Shown here piece after piece: positions 10,743 to 22,047 of a stretch of 64,000 bases of DNA; the first letter of the stretch is position 1; each line of letters starts with the position of its first letter. The stretch covers positions 33,449,250-33,513,249 of the forward strand of contig OY783192.1 in assembly GCA_963678675.1 (NCBI GenBank). The letters run 5' to 3'. Under the pieces are notes generated by a model. It saw only the letters and a program-made list of their open reading frames with translations, was not told where the DNA came from and made no database searches. This stretch comes from Xiphydria camelus. Taxonomy: Eukaryota; Arthropoda; Insecta; Hymenoptera; Xiphydriidae. The translations under genes were made by a program, and so were the position numbers.

Positions 10743-11455
10743 TTGAGTGCATTGAATAGCCATATCCCGAACCGCTCCATCGCCCAACCAAAAACCGGCG
10801 CCCGATAACGAGCAATCGAGCGTGCACCGGCGAAGTTCGACGAAAGGGTTGCATCCCTCGTTCCGCGCATCGAGCCGCCGCGCGTTAGGCAGCCCGAGCT
10901 GCACGCTTGCAACTCTTTGCAGCATCCCTCCGGAGCATCGCGACGCTCGCTTCTGTGTATCTCGCGCCCCCCGTGCTATTATAATATCTCCGCAACCGTC
11001 GCCGAAAAAAAAAAAAATTAATCCGTCCCGCAGCCGCGCGACTTCGAACTTTTAGCGGAATCGAAATCGGGATTCACACGCGCGTCGGAAGTCGAGAGGG
11101 AGAGAGGGCAGAGGCCGCTGCTCGAATCGCCGCGCACGGTGAAACGTTAACGACGTTTATCGCGCGATCTCAACCTGATGACGGCAACGCGCCCGGCCCG
11201 CCGTAATATCCGAACGTCATTGTATACCGCGGTCGGTCGCACAGCTGCGGATTATTATTGATGTTTCCCAAACAGGTGAGCCATTAGCCGAAAGTTATAC
11301 GAAAATCACTTCGATGCTTTCGGCGGTCGACGCTTTTCCGTCCGGAGGAGGATCGCCAGATTATCGTATCGAGATAGAAGCAATCCGAGAGGGAAATAAT
11401 TACGACTCATACGCGTTCCATTATAAAATTGAGAATTCGTGAAGAATAATTTGCA
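10743..11455. other. GC-rich stretch, no gene recognised
   Basis: CpG-rich with a short A13 run near 11005. Only chance frames; no supported feature. Confidence 0.4.
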
Positions 11456-11457
11456 TA

Positions 11458-11701
11458 CAGTGAGAAAATAACCTGGTCGATCAAACCAAAACCCTGGAGA
11501 CTATGTATAACCAAATCGTTTAGTGAAATATGGATCCTTCGTTTGTGTTTGGTTTGACTGACCATTTTCTGATTGGAATAACTAGATATGTAATTAGAAT
11601 AACTAAATATTTTATTCAACTTGCTAATATTTCGGTTAGAATAATCAGACTCGTTTAATCAGATGTGTCTTGTCATTTTAATCGAGTTATTTTTCTCGGT
11701 A
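11458..11701 (+). mobile_element. MITE-A copy with TA duplication
   Basis: The left end is CAGTGAGAAAATAACCTGG and the right end GAGTTATTTTTCTCGGTA, with TA on both sides. The interior shows the family order: CAAATCGTTTAGTGAAATAT, GGTTTGACTGACCATTTTCT, then AGAATAACTA repeats. Length 244 bp. Confidence 0.85.
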
Positions 11702-11779
11702 TATGCAAAGGGAAGAAAGAATTCTCCACGTCTTCGTATAAACATCAATACAACCCTCTATTGTTTCTAATCTTTACAT

Positions 11780-11936
11780 TAGAAAAAAAAAATTGCTCGA
11801 TTGAAATAAACGTGTTTTTAATAATAACGTGTAATACCTACTTATATGCATCGCAATCGCGCGTCGACACTCATCCTAATCAAACAAATGTGCTCTTAGA
11901 ACTAATCGAATTGACTTAAATTCTTTTCTCGCAGCA
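11780..11936. mobile_element. MITE-B-like remnant
   Basis: The left end (TTAGAAAAAAAAAATTGCTCGA with GAAATAAACGTGTTTT) and the right part (AAATGTGCTCTTAGAACTA) match MITE-B arms. The middle has been replaced by unrelated GC-rich bases and the right end reads TTCTTTTCTCGCAG. Confidence 0.5.
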
Positions 11937-13240
11937 CCACACGCACCAATTCGCGTTGCACATTCCCACCGAAATTACAGCGAGCGAATCTCGCTTGCGT
12001 CTCCCCCCCCTTAAAATTTCCTCCTTCCCGCTCGTTCATCTCGCGCGCGTCTACGGAACGGACCCCGCGCGCGCGATTCGCTATTACCACGCGCGGCGTC
12101 ATTAGGGACGATCAGCTGGCGAGATCGCAAGACAGATCGCGAGACAGATCCCGAGGTGGAAGAGAGAAAGGAGGTTTCGCCACGGAGAGCGACTGTGCGC
12201 AGGGCGGCCGTGGAGGGAAGAGGAACGAAACAGTCGCGCAGACGGAGGAGGGCGTAATGACACCGGCTTTTTATTAGGTGGATCAAACCCTTCATTACGG
12301 GGACACCTTTTGTCCCGGGGTAGCGGCGCTGCTATTGCAGCAGATGCCGTCGGGAGACGGAGAGAAAGACAGGGACAGCCGAGAGAGAATCGGGAGCGCG
12401 CGCGAGTCGAGAGTCCCGCGCGTCGAAAAGGATTGCCAGCCAGCCAGCCAGCGAGAGAGCGAGCGCGCCTATTCATTTCGACTTTCCTAATGACGCCGGG
12501 TCGTTAGCTTTTTTATTTATTTCTCTCTCTCTCCCTCCCCCTCTCCCGCTGTCTTTCTTTTCGACTCCGTAAATTTTTCGTGGGCTCCCTCCGCAGAAAA
12601 AGTATACACCTATAGAGAGCGCCGGGCCATTATTTAGCGACAGCTTTTACATTTCGCCTCCCACGGCGGCGGCGCTTTCGCTCCGCGGCCTCTTATACCT
12701 GCCGCCGCCGCCTCACCCCACGCCCCCAGCGCGCCACTTCTCGCTCTAAATGTCGACGAAAAGAGTGTAACGGTACCCACCGCTGGCGACACGCGGGGTG
12801 TACACCTTTCAGGGCGGTTTTAGAGAATTCCGAGACTGGCTCTCCCCCCCCCCCCCCTCCGCCACCCTCTCGCCATCCGCGACGAATTTCGCCACGCGAT
12901 TGTCAGTCGCCGCGTGTATACATACACAGGTATACCTGCGCGCGTACACACAGTCGGAGCGAAATGTTTCCGCCGGTCTTTGTCGATGTCGAGTGACTTC
13001 CTGTGAGTCGTTAGGATCGCCTCGCTCGGTGAAGTGGATGAGAATCGCGCGGGTGTGTGTCGCGGTTGTCGTATATTTTCATCGCGGGTTAGGTGCGAGC
13101 TTTCGCGTTGCGAGCGAGGGGGCTTTTTGGATAATGGAATGTCTATTTTTTTCGAAGTGTATCTCGCGCGCGTGGCGTGTACAAGTTTTTCACAACTGTG
13201 TGAAAAAATGCGGTTTTTAGTTGCAGTAGGTACTCGATCG
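11937..13240. other. GC-rich stretch, no gene recognised
   Basis: This is strongly CpG-rich with CT-rich and C-rich runs (12525-12545, 12845-12857). Frames of up to 140 codons have low-complexity composition. It could be promoter-proximal or intronic DNA of a cellular gene outside the window, but no exon can be supported. Confidence 0.4.
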
Positions 13241-13245
13241 ATGTG

Positions 13246-13454
13246 CGCTGAGAAAATAAAGTAGGCAACAAAATAATTTTGTTGAGTCGATTTGATAACG
13301 TAAACAAATATTTATTCGATTATCCAAATGTTTAGCTCTGCCAGCAAAGCTTTTGTAAAATCAACCGAAGAATTTTGCGATTCCAAAAGAAACGTTTTGT
13401 TGACTCGTATTCATTCAAAATATCTTGTTAGCCCAACCAAGAGTTCTTTCAGTG
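13246..13454. mobile_element. Short CTGAGAAAA-ended element, own interior
   Basis: It begins GCGCTGAGAAAATAAAG and ends GAGTTCTTTCAGTG followed by TA. The interior (AACAAAATAATTTTGTTGAG, AAACGTTTTGTTGACTCG) is weakly mirror-symmetric and unlike MITE-A. It is a further family with the shared CTGAGAAAA-type end. Confidence 0.6.
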
Positions 13455-13514
13455 TAGAGGAGATTCGAGATAAATTATTATTCGAGATATTTGACGGATG
13501 TCAATGTTGGATAC

Positions 13515-14430
13515 GGTAAGTCCGGGATAGTTGGACCATGTTTTTTTAGTCATTTTTTTCGAAACTTTGCAATGTCTAGGATATGGTATATATTTTTATA
13601 ATATGTATATATGACCTTGAACAATTGTAAGCACCTCTCCAGCTGTTACACTGATCACACTTGAAGTTATGAATTTTTCTTTTTTCTTTACTCGGTGGTC
13701 CATCTATCCCAGGTACTCGGGTTAGATGGACCACCTCCTAGAGATTGATAAACCTCTGGTATACGTTACTAAATCAGGGTGTAACGTAAGAAATACAGGT
13801 TATCAAAGGTATAAGCATTGTTTATTTCAGAGTCTAGAGTTATAAACTATTTGAAAAAGGATAAGTATATTTGATAGTCAATATACTTAAAAAATATAGG
13901 TAACCTGATTTATTTTCAAATGGTTCAGAACATTTAATCATCCCGCAGTCATCTTCTTTCGAGAATCTCGCTTCCCACAGTAATCGCATTTATTTTTGAA
14001 TCTTGTGCAGTCTTCATGTGTTTTTCAAATGGGCCAACTATCCCAATTTCATTGGCCCATCTATCCCAATTATCGGGGATAGATAGACCAACTTCCCGTT
14101 CAGACAATCAACGCTACCGGCACGCCATTTTAGGTTAAGATTGTACTCAAGTATACATTTGAGTTATAGGATTGATCTTACGTCGAAATCATTTAAACTA
14201 ACTTAACCATATAACAAAGAAATCCAGCATAAAATACTTTTCAACTCACCAAAAGAAATAAACAAAGATTTCTTCTAAAATATACATGAAATTCACGAGC
14301 AAAACTAAGCGTGGTTCTGTCTACTCAAGAAAAACAGCTGCTGATAACGACTGCAGCGCTGCTGTAACAGATCAGTCAAATATTCAACTGGTCCGTCTAT
14401 ACCGGTAGTCCATATATCCCGGACTTAACC
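13515..14430. mobile_element. Element with GTCCATCTATCCC hairpins
   Basis: The termini are inverted: GGTAAGTCCGGGATAGTTGG at the left and CATATATCCCGGACTTAACC at the right. Inside are further GGTCCATCTATCCC-type motifs, several arranged as hairpins: 13693-13735 (GGTGGTCCATCTATCCC against GGGTTAGATGGACCACC) and 14052-14093 (CATCTATCCCAATTATCGGG and GATAGATAGACC). The interior has no reading frame over 60 codons. I cannot place it in a superfamily. Confidence 0.7.
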
Positions 14431-14454
14431 TATCAATCGGGGATACGCATCCCA

Positions 14455-14613
14455 CCCTGTTTAGTTAAACTGGACACTTTTTAAATAGAATAAACGTTTA
14501 GCTGGAATAAATAAATACTTCGTTTAACTGACCAATATTTTGGTTAAATTAACTAAAGGCATTTAACTAGATGCGTTTTTTTTTTCATTTTAACCTAATT
14601 ATTTTTCTCCGTG
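14455..14613 (+). mobile_element. 5'-truncated MITE-A
   Basis: Only the right part is present: TAGAATAAACG repeats, GACCAATATTTTGGTTAAAT, a T10 run and the terminus AATTATTTTTCTCCGTG. The left terminus is missing. Confidence 0.7.
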
Positions 14614-14694
14614 TTGGTTCCATTAAACGCCATCATAGAACATTCGTCATACTGAATTTATGATGACATCACATATGATCTGTATTTATCTCCG

Positions 14695-14838
14695 TGTTTC
14701 CAGTTACCTCTGCCAAATTTCATTAAAATTGGTTTGATAGTTCAACCGTGAAGAGGTAACAAATATACAGATAAACTCACTTTCGCATTTATAATATTAA
14801 TATGGAATATGGATATGAATATAGATATGGATATGTGG
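14695..14838 (+). mobile_element. Probable RTE-type LINE 3' tail
   Basis: The run CCAAATTTCATTAAAATTGG, then a GTGAAGAGGTAACAAA segment, then CTTTCGCATTTATAATATTA, followed by an ATGGATAT-type microsatellite (14802-14838), is the arrangement I know from 3' ends of RTE-clade non-LTR retrotransposons in insects. Only the tail is present, which fits 5' truncation during target-primed insertion. Confidence 0.6.
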
Positions 14839-14854
14839 ACTACGATGTAACTTT

Positions 14855-14998
14855 ACACAATTGAAAATTTTGTGTTAAAATAAGTCCACCCATTTTTGTA
14901 CGTAAAAATCAACTTATTTTTGTGTTAATTTAACATACGTCGTGTTAATTTTAACATACAAAAATGTATGAACCAATTTCAACGCAAAATTTCCAACT
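14855..14998. mobile_element. MITE-E, complete palindromic copy
   Basis: The arms begin TTGAAAATTTTGTGTTAAAA and end TTCAACGCAAAATTTCCAA. The centre holds CATTTTTGTACGTAAAAATC and its mirror GTTAATTTTAACATAC. About 145 bp, non-coding. Confidence 0.75.
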
Positions 14999-15180
14999 AT
15001 GTATTGTATGCATTCCCTGGTGTATATAAATATGAAATCTCCTACAAAACGTTGCATATATAAAACGACGTATCAAGGATCTGATAAAGGTTTAGAGGAT
15101 CTCCATTCAAGTTATCTGCTTAAATAAAATGATTCATTTCAAATAAAAGCAGCGAGTCCTGAAAAATCATCTACATCGAA

Positions 15181-15206
15181 CCCCCCCCCCCCCCCCCCCC
15201 CCCCCC
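15181..15206. repeat. Run of 26 C
   Basis: Twenty-six consecutive cytosines follow a CATCGAA word. Its exact length may be an assembly or sequencing artefact. Confidence 0.95.
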
Positions 15207-15868
15207 TCAACAACATCCAACGACGCTCTCTCTATTCCTCAACCCCGAGGACGTCCTCCAATGAATAACCGACATGCCATTCCCATGAGAAATCGCAATG
15301 AGAAGTCCGAATTTTCAAAGTCCCACCGCGCCAGGAAGAAGAGGAGGAAAAAGAAAGGGCCAATGACGACGCGGCGGCGATAACGAGACGTCTCGATCTG
15401 CGATTGGAATCCGTGGGAACGGGTCGACGATGCGCGCGGCGGCGGTGGCGGCGGCGGCGGCGGGATTTATAATTGATGAGGGGTGTAGAGCGCCACCGAG
15501 GTGTCGTTATCCGCGCTGACAAGATAATACTCGCGAAGCCGAGCCGAGCCTCGATAGCTCTTCTATTTCCCCGCTGAAGAGTCCTCTCCCCCGTCGCTGT
15601 CCTCGCCTTCTCTTCGCCCCCGCTTTCTACTCTCACCTGACAGCCCTTCGAGCCGATCTCGGATGCCGCGCGATAACGGCCAGACTCCTCTCAGATACGT
15701 GCGTATATAATTATCGGCGCGAATACACAAAGCGATCGAGATAAATGCGTCGGTGCAACAAGAGTGTCTGGGTTCGTTAAGTGCGGCGGGATTTTTCGAG
15801 TGATCTCGAAAGTGGGTTGAAAATCTCAGGAGGAAGGGAAAAGGGGAGGGTACCCTCCTCGTGCTCCA
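15207..15868. other. GC-rich stretch, no gene recognised
   Basis: It includes a GGC-rich run at 15435-15465 and CT-rich words. The 134- and 146-codon minus-strand frames are Arg/Ser-rich and without motifs. Confidence 0.4.
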
Positions 15869-15956
15869 CACTGAGAAAATAAAATTGATTGAATCGATTT
15901 TCAGTCGGTTTGAATTACTTCGAGCATTTGAATCATTTTCTTCGTTTAAATAATTG
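15869..15956. mobile_element. Left piece of a CACTGAG-ended element
   Basis: It begins CACTGAGAAAATAAAATTGA and is cut by the MITE-A at 15957. A possible right terminus of this or another element (TTAGTTCTCCGTG) lies at 16297-16309, so MITE-A may be nested in it. Confidence 0.45.
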
Positions 15957-16209
15957 CACTGAGAAAAATAAGGTGGTCTGTTTAACGAAAATCTTGGAAA
16001 CAATGACCAAACCGTTTGGTGAAATATGGATCCTCTCCATCTGTGTGTTTGGTTATACTGACTATTTTCTAGTTAGAACAGCTACATATAAGTAGGTATA
16101 GTTAGAATAACTAAATATTTCGTCCAACTTACTAGTATTCTGGTTAAAATATCTAAACTCGTTTAAGCAGATGCATTTTGTCATTTTAACCGATTTATTT
16201 TTCTGAGTG
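15957..16209 (+). mobile_element. MITE-A copy with TG duplication
   Basis: The left end is CACTGAGAAAAATAAGGTGG and the right end GATTTATTTTTCTGAGTG, with TG on both sides (15955-15956 and 16210-16211). At 253 bp with all internal blocks it is one of the better-preserved copies. Confidence 0.88.
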
Positions 16210-16515
16210 TGTATTCAATCCATTTGCAACCAATATATATGATCAGCTATTATACTACATATATAGGTAGCTATTTAAATGCTACAGTAGCATATTTAGT
16301 TCTCCGTGTTAGACTATTTGTGTGCAGTTGGATCAATTAAGTTTTTTTATATGACTAATCACTAATATTTACTAGCATTGATTATGTTTATACTTGCAGC
16401 GAATAAACGAGTATCGAATTAAACAAAATTTTCTTGACTCAAATGAATACTCCAGTGTTTCGACTAATATTTAAACCAACTAAATCTTTCAACCAAATCT
16501 TTCTCTCAGTATATT
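16210..16515. other. Remnants of CTCAGTA-ended elements
   Basis: The stretch ends in AAATCTTTCTCTCAGTATA and contains GTTCTCCGTG at 16300, both of which look like right ends of the shared-terminus elements. Their left ends are not clear. Confidence 0.4.
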
Positions 16516-16557
16516 AGGACCAAGCTTATTTCACAGGGATTTTTAAGAGGCTGAAGA

Positions 16558-16901
16558 ATGAGGAACTTGCATGATTTTTTTTATCGGCTTAAAAAATAGA
16601 GTAAAAAATTACAATTTCAACGGTATATAAATTTATGGTGTTAACATGTCGGATATCTTCACAAATTTGAGTTAAAAATGTAGCGTTTGAAAGAGCCGCG
16701 CAAACAGCGAGAAGCAATGTGTGATGACACGCAACAGTAAAAGCGTCTAGGCCAATCATACTGCGTTCTAGGGCGGGGCGTGGTTTAGGCGTTTGAGGCA
16801 CGATTAATTAATCCTTTTTCTCCAATATAGTTACATATTATTAAAAAATACAGTGCTCGTAAAATTTTCAAGGAAAAAAAAATTTCATGCAAGTTCCTCA
16901 T
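16558..16901. mobile_element. TIR element, ends ATGAGGAACTTGCATGA
   Basis: The left end ATGAGGAACTTGCATGATT and the right end AATTTCATGCAAGTTCCTCAT form an inverted repeat of at least 16 bp around a 310-bp interior. A 70-codon minus frame inside has no motif. No clear target duplication, so the superfamily is unknown. Confidence 0.6.
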
Positions 16902-16902
16902 T

Positions 16903-17526
16903 ACGACCGTCCCGGAATCTGCAGTCTTAAGTTTCCAGCATCCTCGGGCTCTTCTCATTTCCAGAAACCGTAGTCACTCTGCGAATTAGTGAGGAAGAAA
17001 CTCTCAAGACGAGGAGTTCAAGTAGAAAAGGCTCCGCGTATGCGTGGCTTTAAAAATGCACTTGACATCCTGCATTCCGATAAGTCACCGCGCGATATAC
17101 TACTCCAGTTACGTCCGCTTCGAGACGTCACTACAACAACGAGAGGAGAACCTTGCCGCCATTTCCCAGTGGCGGAAAGTAGCCGCGATAAGAAAGCCCC
17201 GAAGATTTATGTTCTCGGGGTGGTCCCTCCCCCATATCGCACCACCCATGGCCCGGTGCCACCGCGCTTTCGCACACACATAGACAGACACACCATTCCG
17301 CGACTCTGCTCCGCGCGTAATACATCCACCCACATCCATCTACGCGCGGTAAAGATATACGGCGATATATAGGAGCCCGTGGCTATGTATGTACATATAT
17401 ACATAAGAGTAGAGACCACGACAACATCGAGCCGCGGATTTTTGCCCGACTCCCGCGCGCTCTTCGACGCTTTTATATGTAAAATATATTTTCTTATCAT
17501 TTTCTCATTTCCCGCTATCGGCTCTG

Positions 17527-17528
<2 letters not shown>
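16903..17528. other. GC-rich stretch, no gene recognised
   Basis: CpG-rich sequence with chance frames of up to 127 codons in several phases; no domain or splice structure found. Confidence 0.4.
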
Positions 17529-17567
<39 letters not shown>

Positions 17568-17668
17568 GGTAAGTCGCGCGAGGGAAAGCGGGGAGGGATG
17601 GTGCGGCCGAGAAATCAAGAACAAGGGGGACAAAGGGAAAATGAAAGAGAGAGAGAGAGAGAGAGAAA
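17529..17668. repeat. (GA)n runs
   Basis: Two GA runs (17529-17565 and 17646-17666) flank a purine-rich segment. The Arg-Glu-rich frame over them is a repeat product. Confidence 0.9.
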
Positions 17669-18079
17669 CGTACACGAGTAAAGAGAGACCCCGACGGTGG
17701 CGGATGGGAGGGTAGAAGAGGGTCGAAAGAAGGGCGTTATGAGCTCGTTACGATCGCGGGGGAATAGACTCACCTTTCGTTTTCGCCTTCGTTGGACCGA
17801 TAAGGAATTTGATTTAAAAATTCCGACGACTCGCTCTATACGCTTTTATGTAAATACACGCGTATATAACGCTTCGACGAGCAGGAAAATCAGTACCGAG
17901 AGGATCCTCCCGCCCCCTCCGCCATTCTCGTTCTTCCACCGTTGGCCGATTTTTTAGAAAGAAAAAATATAACCTTCTCGCTCTCGACGCGATAATAAGT
18001 GCGAGTATACCTACGGGGTATCTACCCCCCGCGCGGTAGAATTTTCATAGTTTCCGTGAGACTGCATTGCGACTACAGA
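17669..18079. other. Unassigned stretch
   Basis: Mixed composition with a short CCCGCCCCCTCCGCC run. No supported gene or element. Confidence 0.35.
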
Positions 18080-18215
18080 GAGCTGGAAATTTTGTATTAC
18101 AATCGGTCCACCCATTTTTTTATGTTACAATTAACCAATTTTTGTTTTGATTTAACATTTTTTCTGTTGATTTTAATATTCTTATGGTGTTAATCTTAAC
18201 ATAAAAAATGTCGGA
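18080..18215 (+). mobile_element. MITE-E copy
   Basis: It starts AGCTGGAAATTTTGTATTAC, has CGGTCCACCCATTTTTTTAT, and mirrors to GTTAATCTTAACATAAAAAA. The outer right arm is lost after ATGTCGGATGACC. Confidence 0.6.
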
Positions 18216-19427
18216 TGACCACGAAGAATCGCGCGCGATTAATCTTAAAATACAAGAATCTGACCTCGGAATCTCGACGCAGGTTTTTTCGACGTCGTCG
18301 TCAGAGAAACAGAACTTCCGAAAGACTCCGAAAATCTGTCTAAACACTTATATCTAGATATACAGCCATCCGATCTCGACGACTCACCTAGAACCCCATG
18401 CATATTTATGGGCCCCTCGTAATACCGTCACGTTTTTGCCATAACGATTAACCGTCGCCGCAATCGCGCCCTCTACCGCCCGAATTAATGGCTCCGCGCT
18501 CGAACATTTTTATTGGAAGCGTGGTAATCAGTTCGTTCGGACGCCAATGAATTCGTAATCCGCGTCGATTTACATCGACGAGCCGACGTCGACGAAAATT
18601 GAGACTGCGCCCTAAAAACTTGATGGATACTCGGAGCTATAAAATATATGTATGTATACCTCGCGTTACATATTTCATATCGTCCCACGTGTGCGAGAAA
18701 TTGAGGTACAGTGAATTCCATAAAGGAAAGTGAAGTGAGGGAAAGGTGGGGTAGAGGCACCCGACAACCGTTGCACAGCGTGACGATCGAGGGCCAACTC
18801 GGCATTACATTTCACCACCACTTTCTTATAACTAGACAAATATCAAGCTCGTGTCACTAATCGAAGTCACTCTCGACGAGGCAATTTCTCTCGACGTCGT
18901 TAAAAGCATTCCTTTATACGGAGAAAGTTGGATAGCCCTGAATATTTCAACAGCCACGCAAAAAGCTACCACTCCTGGATAGTAGAGACCGTCGATGTAT
19001 CCGGGGTTAACCGACTTTTTCCCCGCGAGAACTCGCAAGCAGTGAAAGAGGTACGAAATATGTCAGACGAGCGACTCCGACTTTCCTATAGCGAACGCGA
19101 GATAAAATTAGACTAAAATCAGTTCCTCGTTCTACCTACATCCTAATTTAAGCACGTCTACAAAGTTAAAATGAATGAAGAATTTTAAAATCAACCCAAA
19201 AAATGTTAAAAAATTGAAGCAGAGAATCACTCTAAAAAAAATTGATAGTAAACTCAGTATACATAATTGTATATAGAGCATTTTTATCCATTGCGTTGGT
19301 AATAAAAATTAATATAGGTACTCCGTTATGAAATTGATGAGAACAATTTCATAAGGAAATATATTAATTTTTATAAATATACATAGAGATACGTATTACA
19401 AAAAAACTTTATATAAAAGTATATCAA
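18216..19427. other. Unassigned stretch
   Basis: GC-rich to 19120, then AT-rich. Frames of up to 106 codons without motifs. Nothing bounded by inverted repeats was found. Confidence 0.35.
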
Positions 19428-19533
19428 AAATACAAGCTTTCCTTGCAGTGATATTAAATTAACACAAAGAATCGGTCGATATCAACTAACGGTACAAAAG
19501 TGGGTGAACCGATTTCCAACGCAAAATTTCCAA
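19428..19533 (-). mobile_element. MITE-E half element
   Basis: Reading on the minus strand, GGAAATTTTGCGTTGGAAAT, CGGTTCACCCACTTTTGTAC and CGATTCTTTGTGTTAATTTA follow the MITE-E order. The other arm is replaced by AT-rich sequence. Confidence 0.6.
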
Positions 19534-19671
19534 GTATGTCTGACGGCAAGCGCAACAAAACTTCGGCAGTTTTTACCGACGGTGGTCGAATCTTGCATTA
19601 GATCCAATGCAATTTTCGACCACCGTCGGTAAATACTGCCGAAGTTTTGTTGCGCTTGCCGTCAGACATAC
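19534..19671. repeat. Near-perfect hairpin, 66-bp arms
   Basis: The left arm 19534-19599 starts GTATGTCTGACGGCAAGCGC and the right arm 19606-19671 ends GCGCTTGCCGTCAGACATAC. I count three mismatches over 66 bp and a 6-base loop. The arms are GC-richer than typical MITE arms here. The left edge abuts the end of a MITE-E half element exactly. Confidence 0.92.
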
Positions 19672-20930
19672 GTATACGGCTATTGTGCCGAGAGCGTCGC
19701 CATTATGGAGAACAGTAGCCGCACAGCCACATGCACGTGGATGCAATGAAAGAGCCGCGACGCAGTGGCTACAGACGTGCAATGAATTACTTACAATTTC
19801 ACTCGGCGGGCTCGGGAGAAACAAAAATGGAGCCATATATACGCGAACCTCACCGCGCGCAAAGGTAATACCTAAAGCATTTACGCGTTCCCAGCGCGCG
19901 TGCCTCCATTACGGAGAACAACGTCGCGCGTACACCGGGGGGCGCGGAGACACAGATACCCATCGCCGACGCGAGGGGCGCCCGCGGTGCGCGTGCAATT
20001 AAGTTAATGTCTCGAAGCCATTAGCTCTCGTCGCCGTAGCTCGACGGGCGATGCTTCACCGACGTAGTTCCGCAAACACGGCGTCCGACGGACTTGAAGC
20101 GCGCGAGTGTACAGGCGGGAGAGTGCGAGGCGCGTCGTCTTTTCTCGAGCAAGGGGGCGAAGAAGCGGAGGAGGCGCGTGTGTGCGCGCGAGTAAATTGA
20201 AGATCGATGGAGGAACGCATCGATCGTCCGCTCGAGTTGGCGAACGTCGGGGAATCGGTACGCGGTCGTTTTAGAGTGCTCGGATTGCTTCGACGCGAAA
20301 ATAGAGATGAAGTGCAGTGGAAATGGTTTGCAACGACACCGGCTATTGGGTTTTATCGGATGTAACGAGGAAATCTGGAGAACTTGTTTGAATTCCGTGT
20401 ATGAACGACACTATCGGTCACAGCGATTATCAGTTATTACGGTCGCACGCAAAGAAGAACAGTAATTTTTACAGTTTCATCCAGTAGATAGCGTTGAGAT
20501 TCGAGCTGAATTTCAAGCGTTTGTACAGAGGACACATTTCTATTTACAAGTTTATAGCTGTAGGTACAAGTACTAGTTTAACGAGATATAATATCTGTTT
20601 CCACGGGAATTTCTTCCAATTCCCTGGGAATTTCTATCGATTTCCCAAGAATAACACATGATTACTGTGTAACTCCATAAAGTTTCCTGTGCGGAATCGT
20701 AGTTTATGCTGTAGTCAAATTGTAATTCGTGCAGTCCCTTTCTGCCCTTGCGTCCTTGGAAGATTTCCTCAAATATAGAATCTTCACTATCTAGAGGCTT
20801 CCATTGGTATAAAAACGTGGTACATGTTTTTGGATTTCGAAATTTTCGCAGGGTGCTAAATAAAATTGTATACCTAAACCCTCAGCTGATTTACGGTAGC
20901 GTTCTGAATTAATTGAAATAATCGAGATTT
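19672..20930. other. GC-rich then AT-rich stretch, no gene
   Basis: Positions 19672-20300 are CpG-rich with chance frames (one of 131 codons). The rest is AT-rich single-copy-looking sequence. No feature supported. Confidence 0.35.
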
Positions 20931-20934
20931 CACG

Positions 20935-21305
20935 CAGATAGTGTAATGTACGTAAATTATACACTAACTTTAGCTCACACAGATTTTCAAACACGTCCAA
21001 GTTGCGCGCTTTACGAGTACTCGATGAGCAAACATATTATTTATGACATTAAATGATTTCAAAATAATATTATACAAATGAAGTACCAAACGTGTGTTGG
21101 ATGTAAGCACGATTTTTCGTAAATATTGTATGTCGCTACAATAAATACAGCGATTAATTTGAATCACATTATAATGTAAATTTAACTATTTATTTAAGAA
21201 CAGTTATTTTTTTGTCAAATTCATGCAGCAAAATAAACGTAGACTTTAGAACGATCGATTATCGTACTTTGCATGATTGTCGTGACAATCGCATAGGTAT
21301 GTCTC
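20935..21305 (+). repeat. Dispersed repeat R1, copy 1
   Basis: About 370 bp that recurs in the same orientation at 40865-41215. Shared words include ACTTTAGCTCA, CAGATTTTCA, ATGATTTCAAAATAAT, CAGCGATTAATTTGAAT and AAACGTAGACTTTAGA. The short frames are disrupted differently in the two copies, so it is probably non-coding. Identity unknown. Confidence 0.8.
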
Positions 21306-21328
21306 TCTGAGCAATTTCTTATTCCTAC

Positions 21329-21539
21329 GATGTGAAAAATAATTTGGTCGATTTAACCAAAATCTTAGAGTCTAAACTGTTTCGTGAAATACGGATCCTC
21401 TTCATCTGGTTAAACTGACCACTTTTTGATTGGAATAACCAAATATATGGTTCAACAGGCCAATATTTTGGTTAGGATAATTAAACGAATTTAACCGCAT
21501 GTGTTTTATCATTTCAACACAAAATAATGTTTCTTGGTG
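21329..21539 (+). mobile_element. MITE-A copy, shortened
   Basis: The left end is degenerate (GATGTGAAAAATAATTTGG); the right end reads ATGTTTCTTGGTG followed by TA. The interior lacks one of the AGAATAACTA repeats. Confidence 0.7.
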
Positions 21540-22047
21540 TAGCCTGAAAAAAATTTTAGCAAGATCAAATCAATCATTTCTCCAATGATTATTTTCGTGA
21601 GCAGCAGTCTTACGGGTTCACAGCGTGTACGCACGTAATAAGACGACACTCCCTCCTCTTTCTTCGCCCCGCGAAAGCAGTTCCCCTCCGTGTAAGCGAT
21701 CATCGACAAAAAACGGATGATTGGTCGAGGGTAACCGTGTTCGGCCATATTTCAGTTTCGTGAAGTACTGCCCAGAGGGTGTGACACGTGGGTGCAACGG
21801 CACATACACGCGCGAACACGGAGCGATCACCTGCTGCTCGCTCGTTCTTTGCCTGTCCATATGTCGCCCGCAGGCGGGACCGCGCAACCGACACCGGGCT
21901 TATGCGTATATATACGCCTTCCCTCGGCCGATCCCACTCTTTTTTTTCCCCTCTGTCCCACTTTTTTACGTCCGGCAGTTCCACCGTTTCCGCGCGACGT
22001 CACTTCTGCCTCCGCCGAATCGCGAAGAATTCGCTCGTTTATCTGTA
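21540..22047. other. GC-rich stretch, no gene recognised
   Basis: Overlapping chance frames of up to about 140 codons. No motif. Confidence 0.35.
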
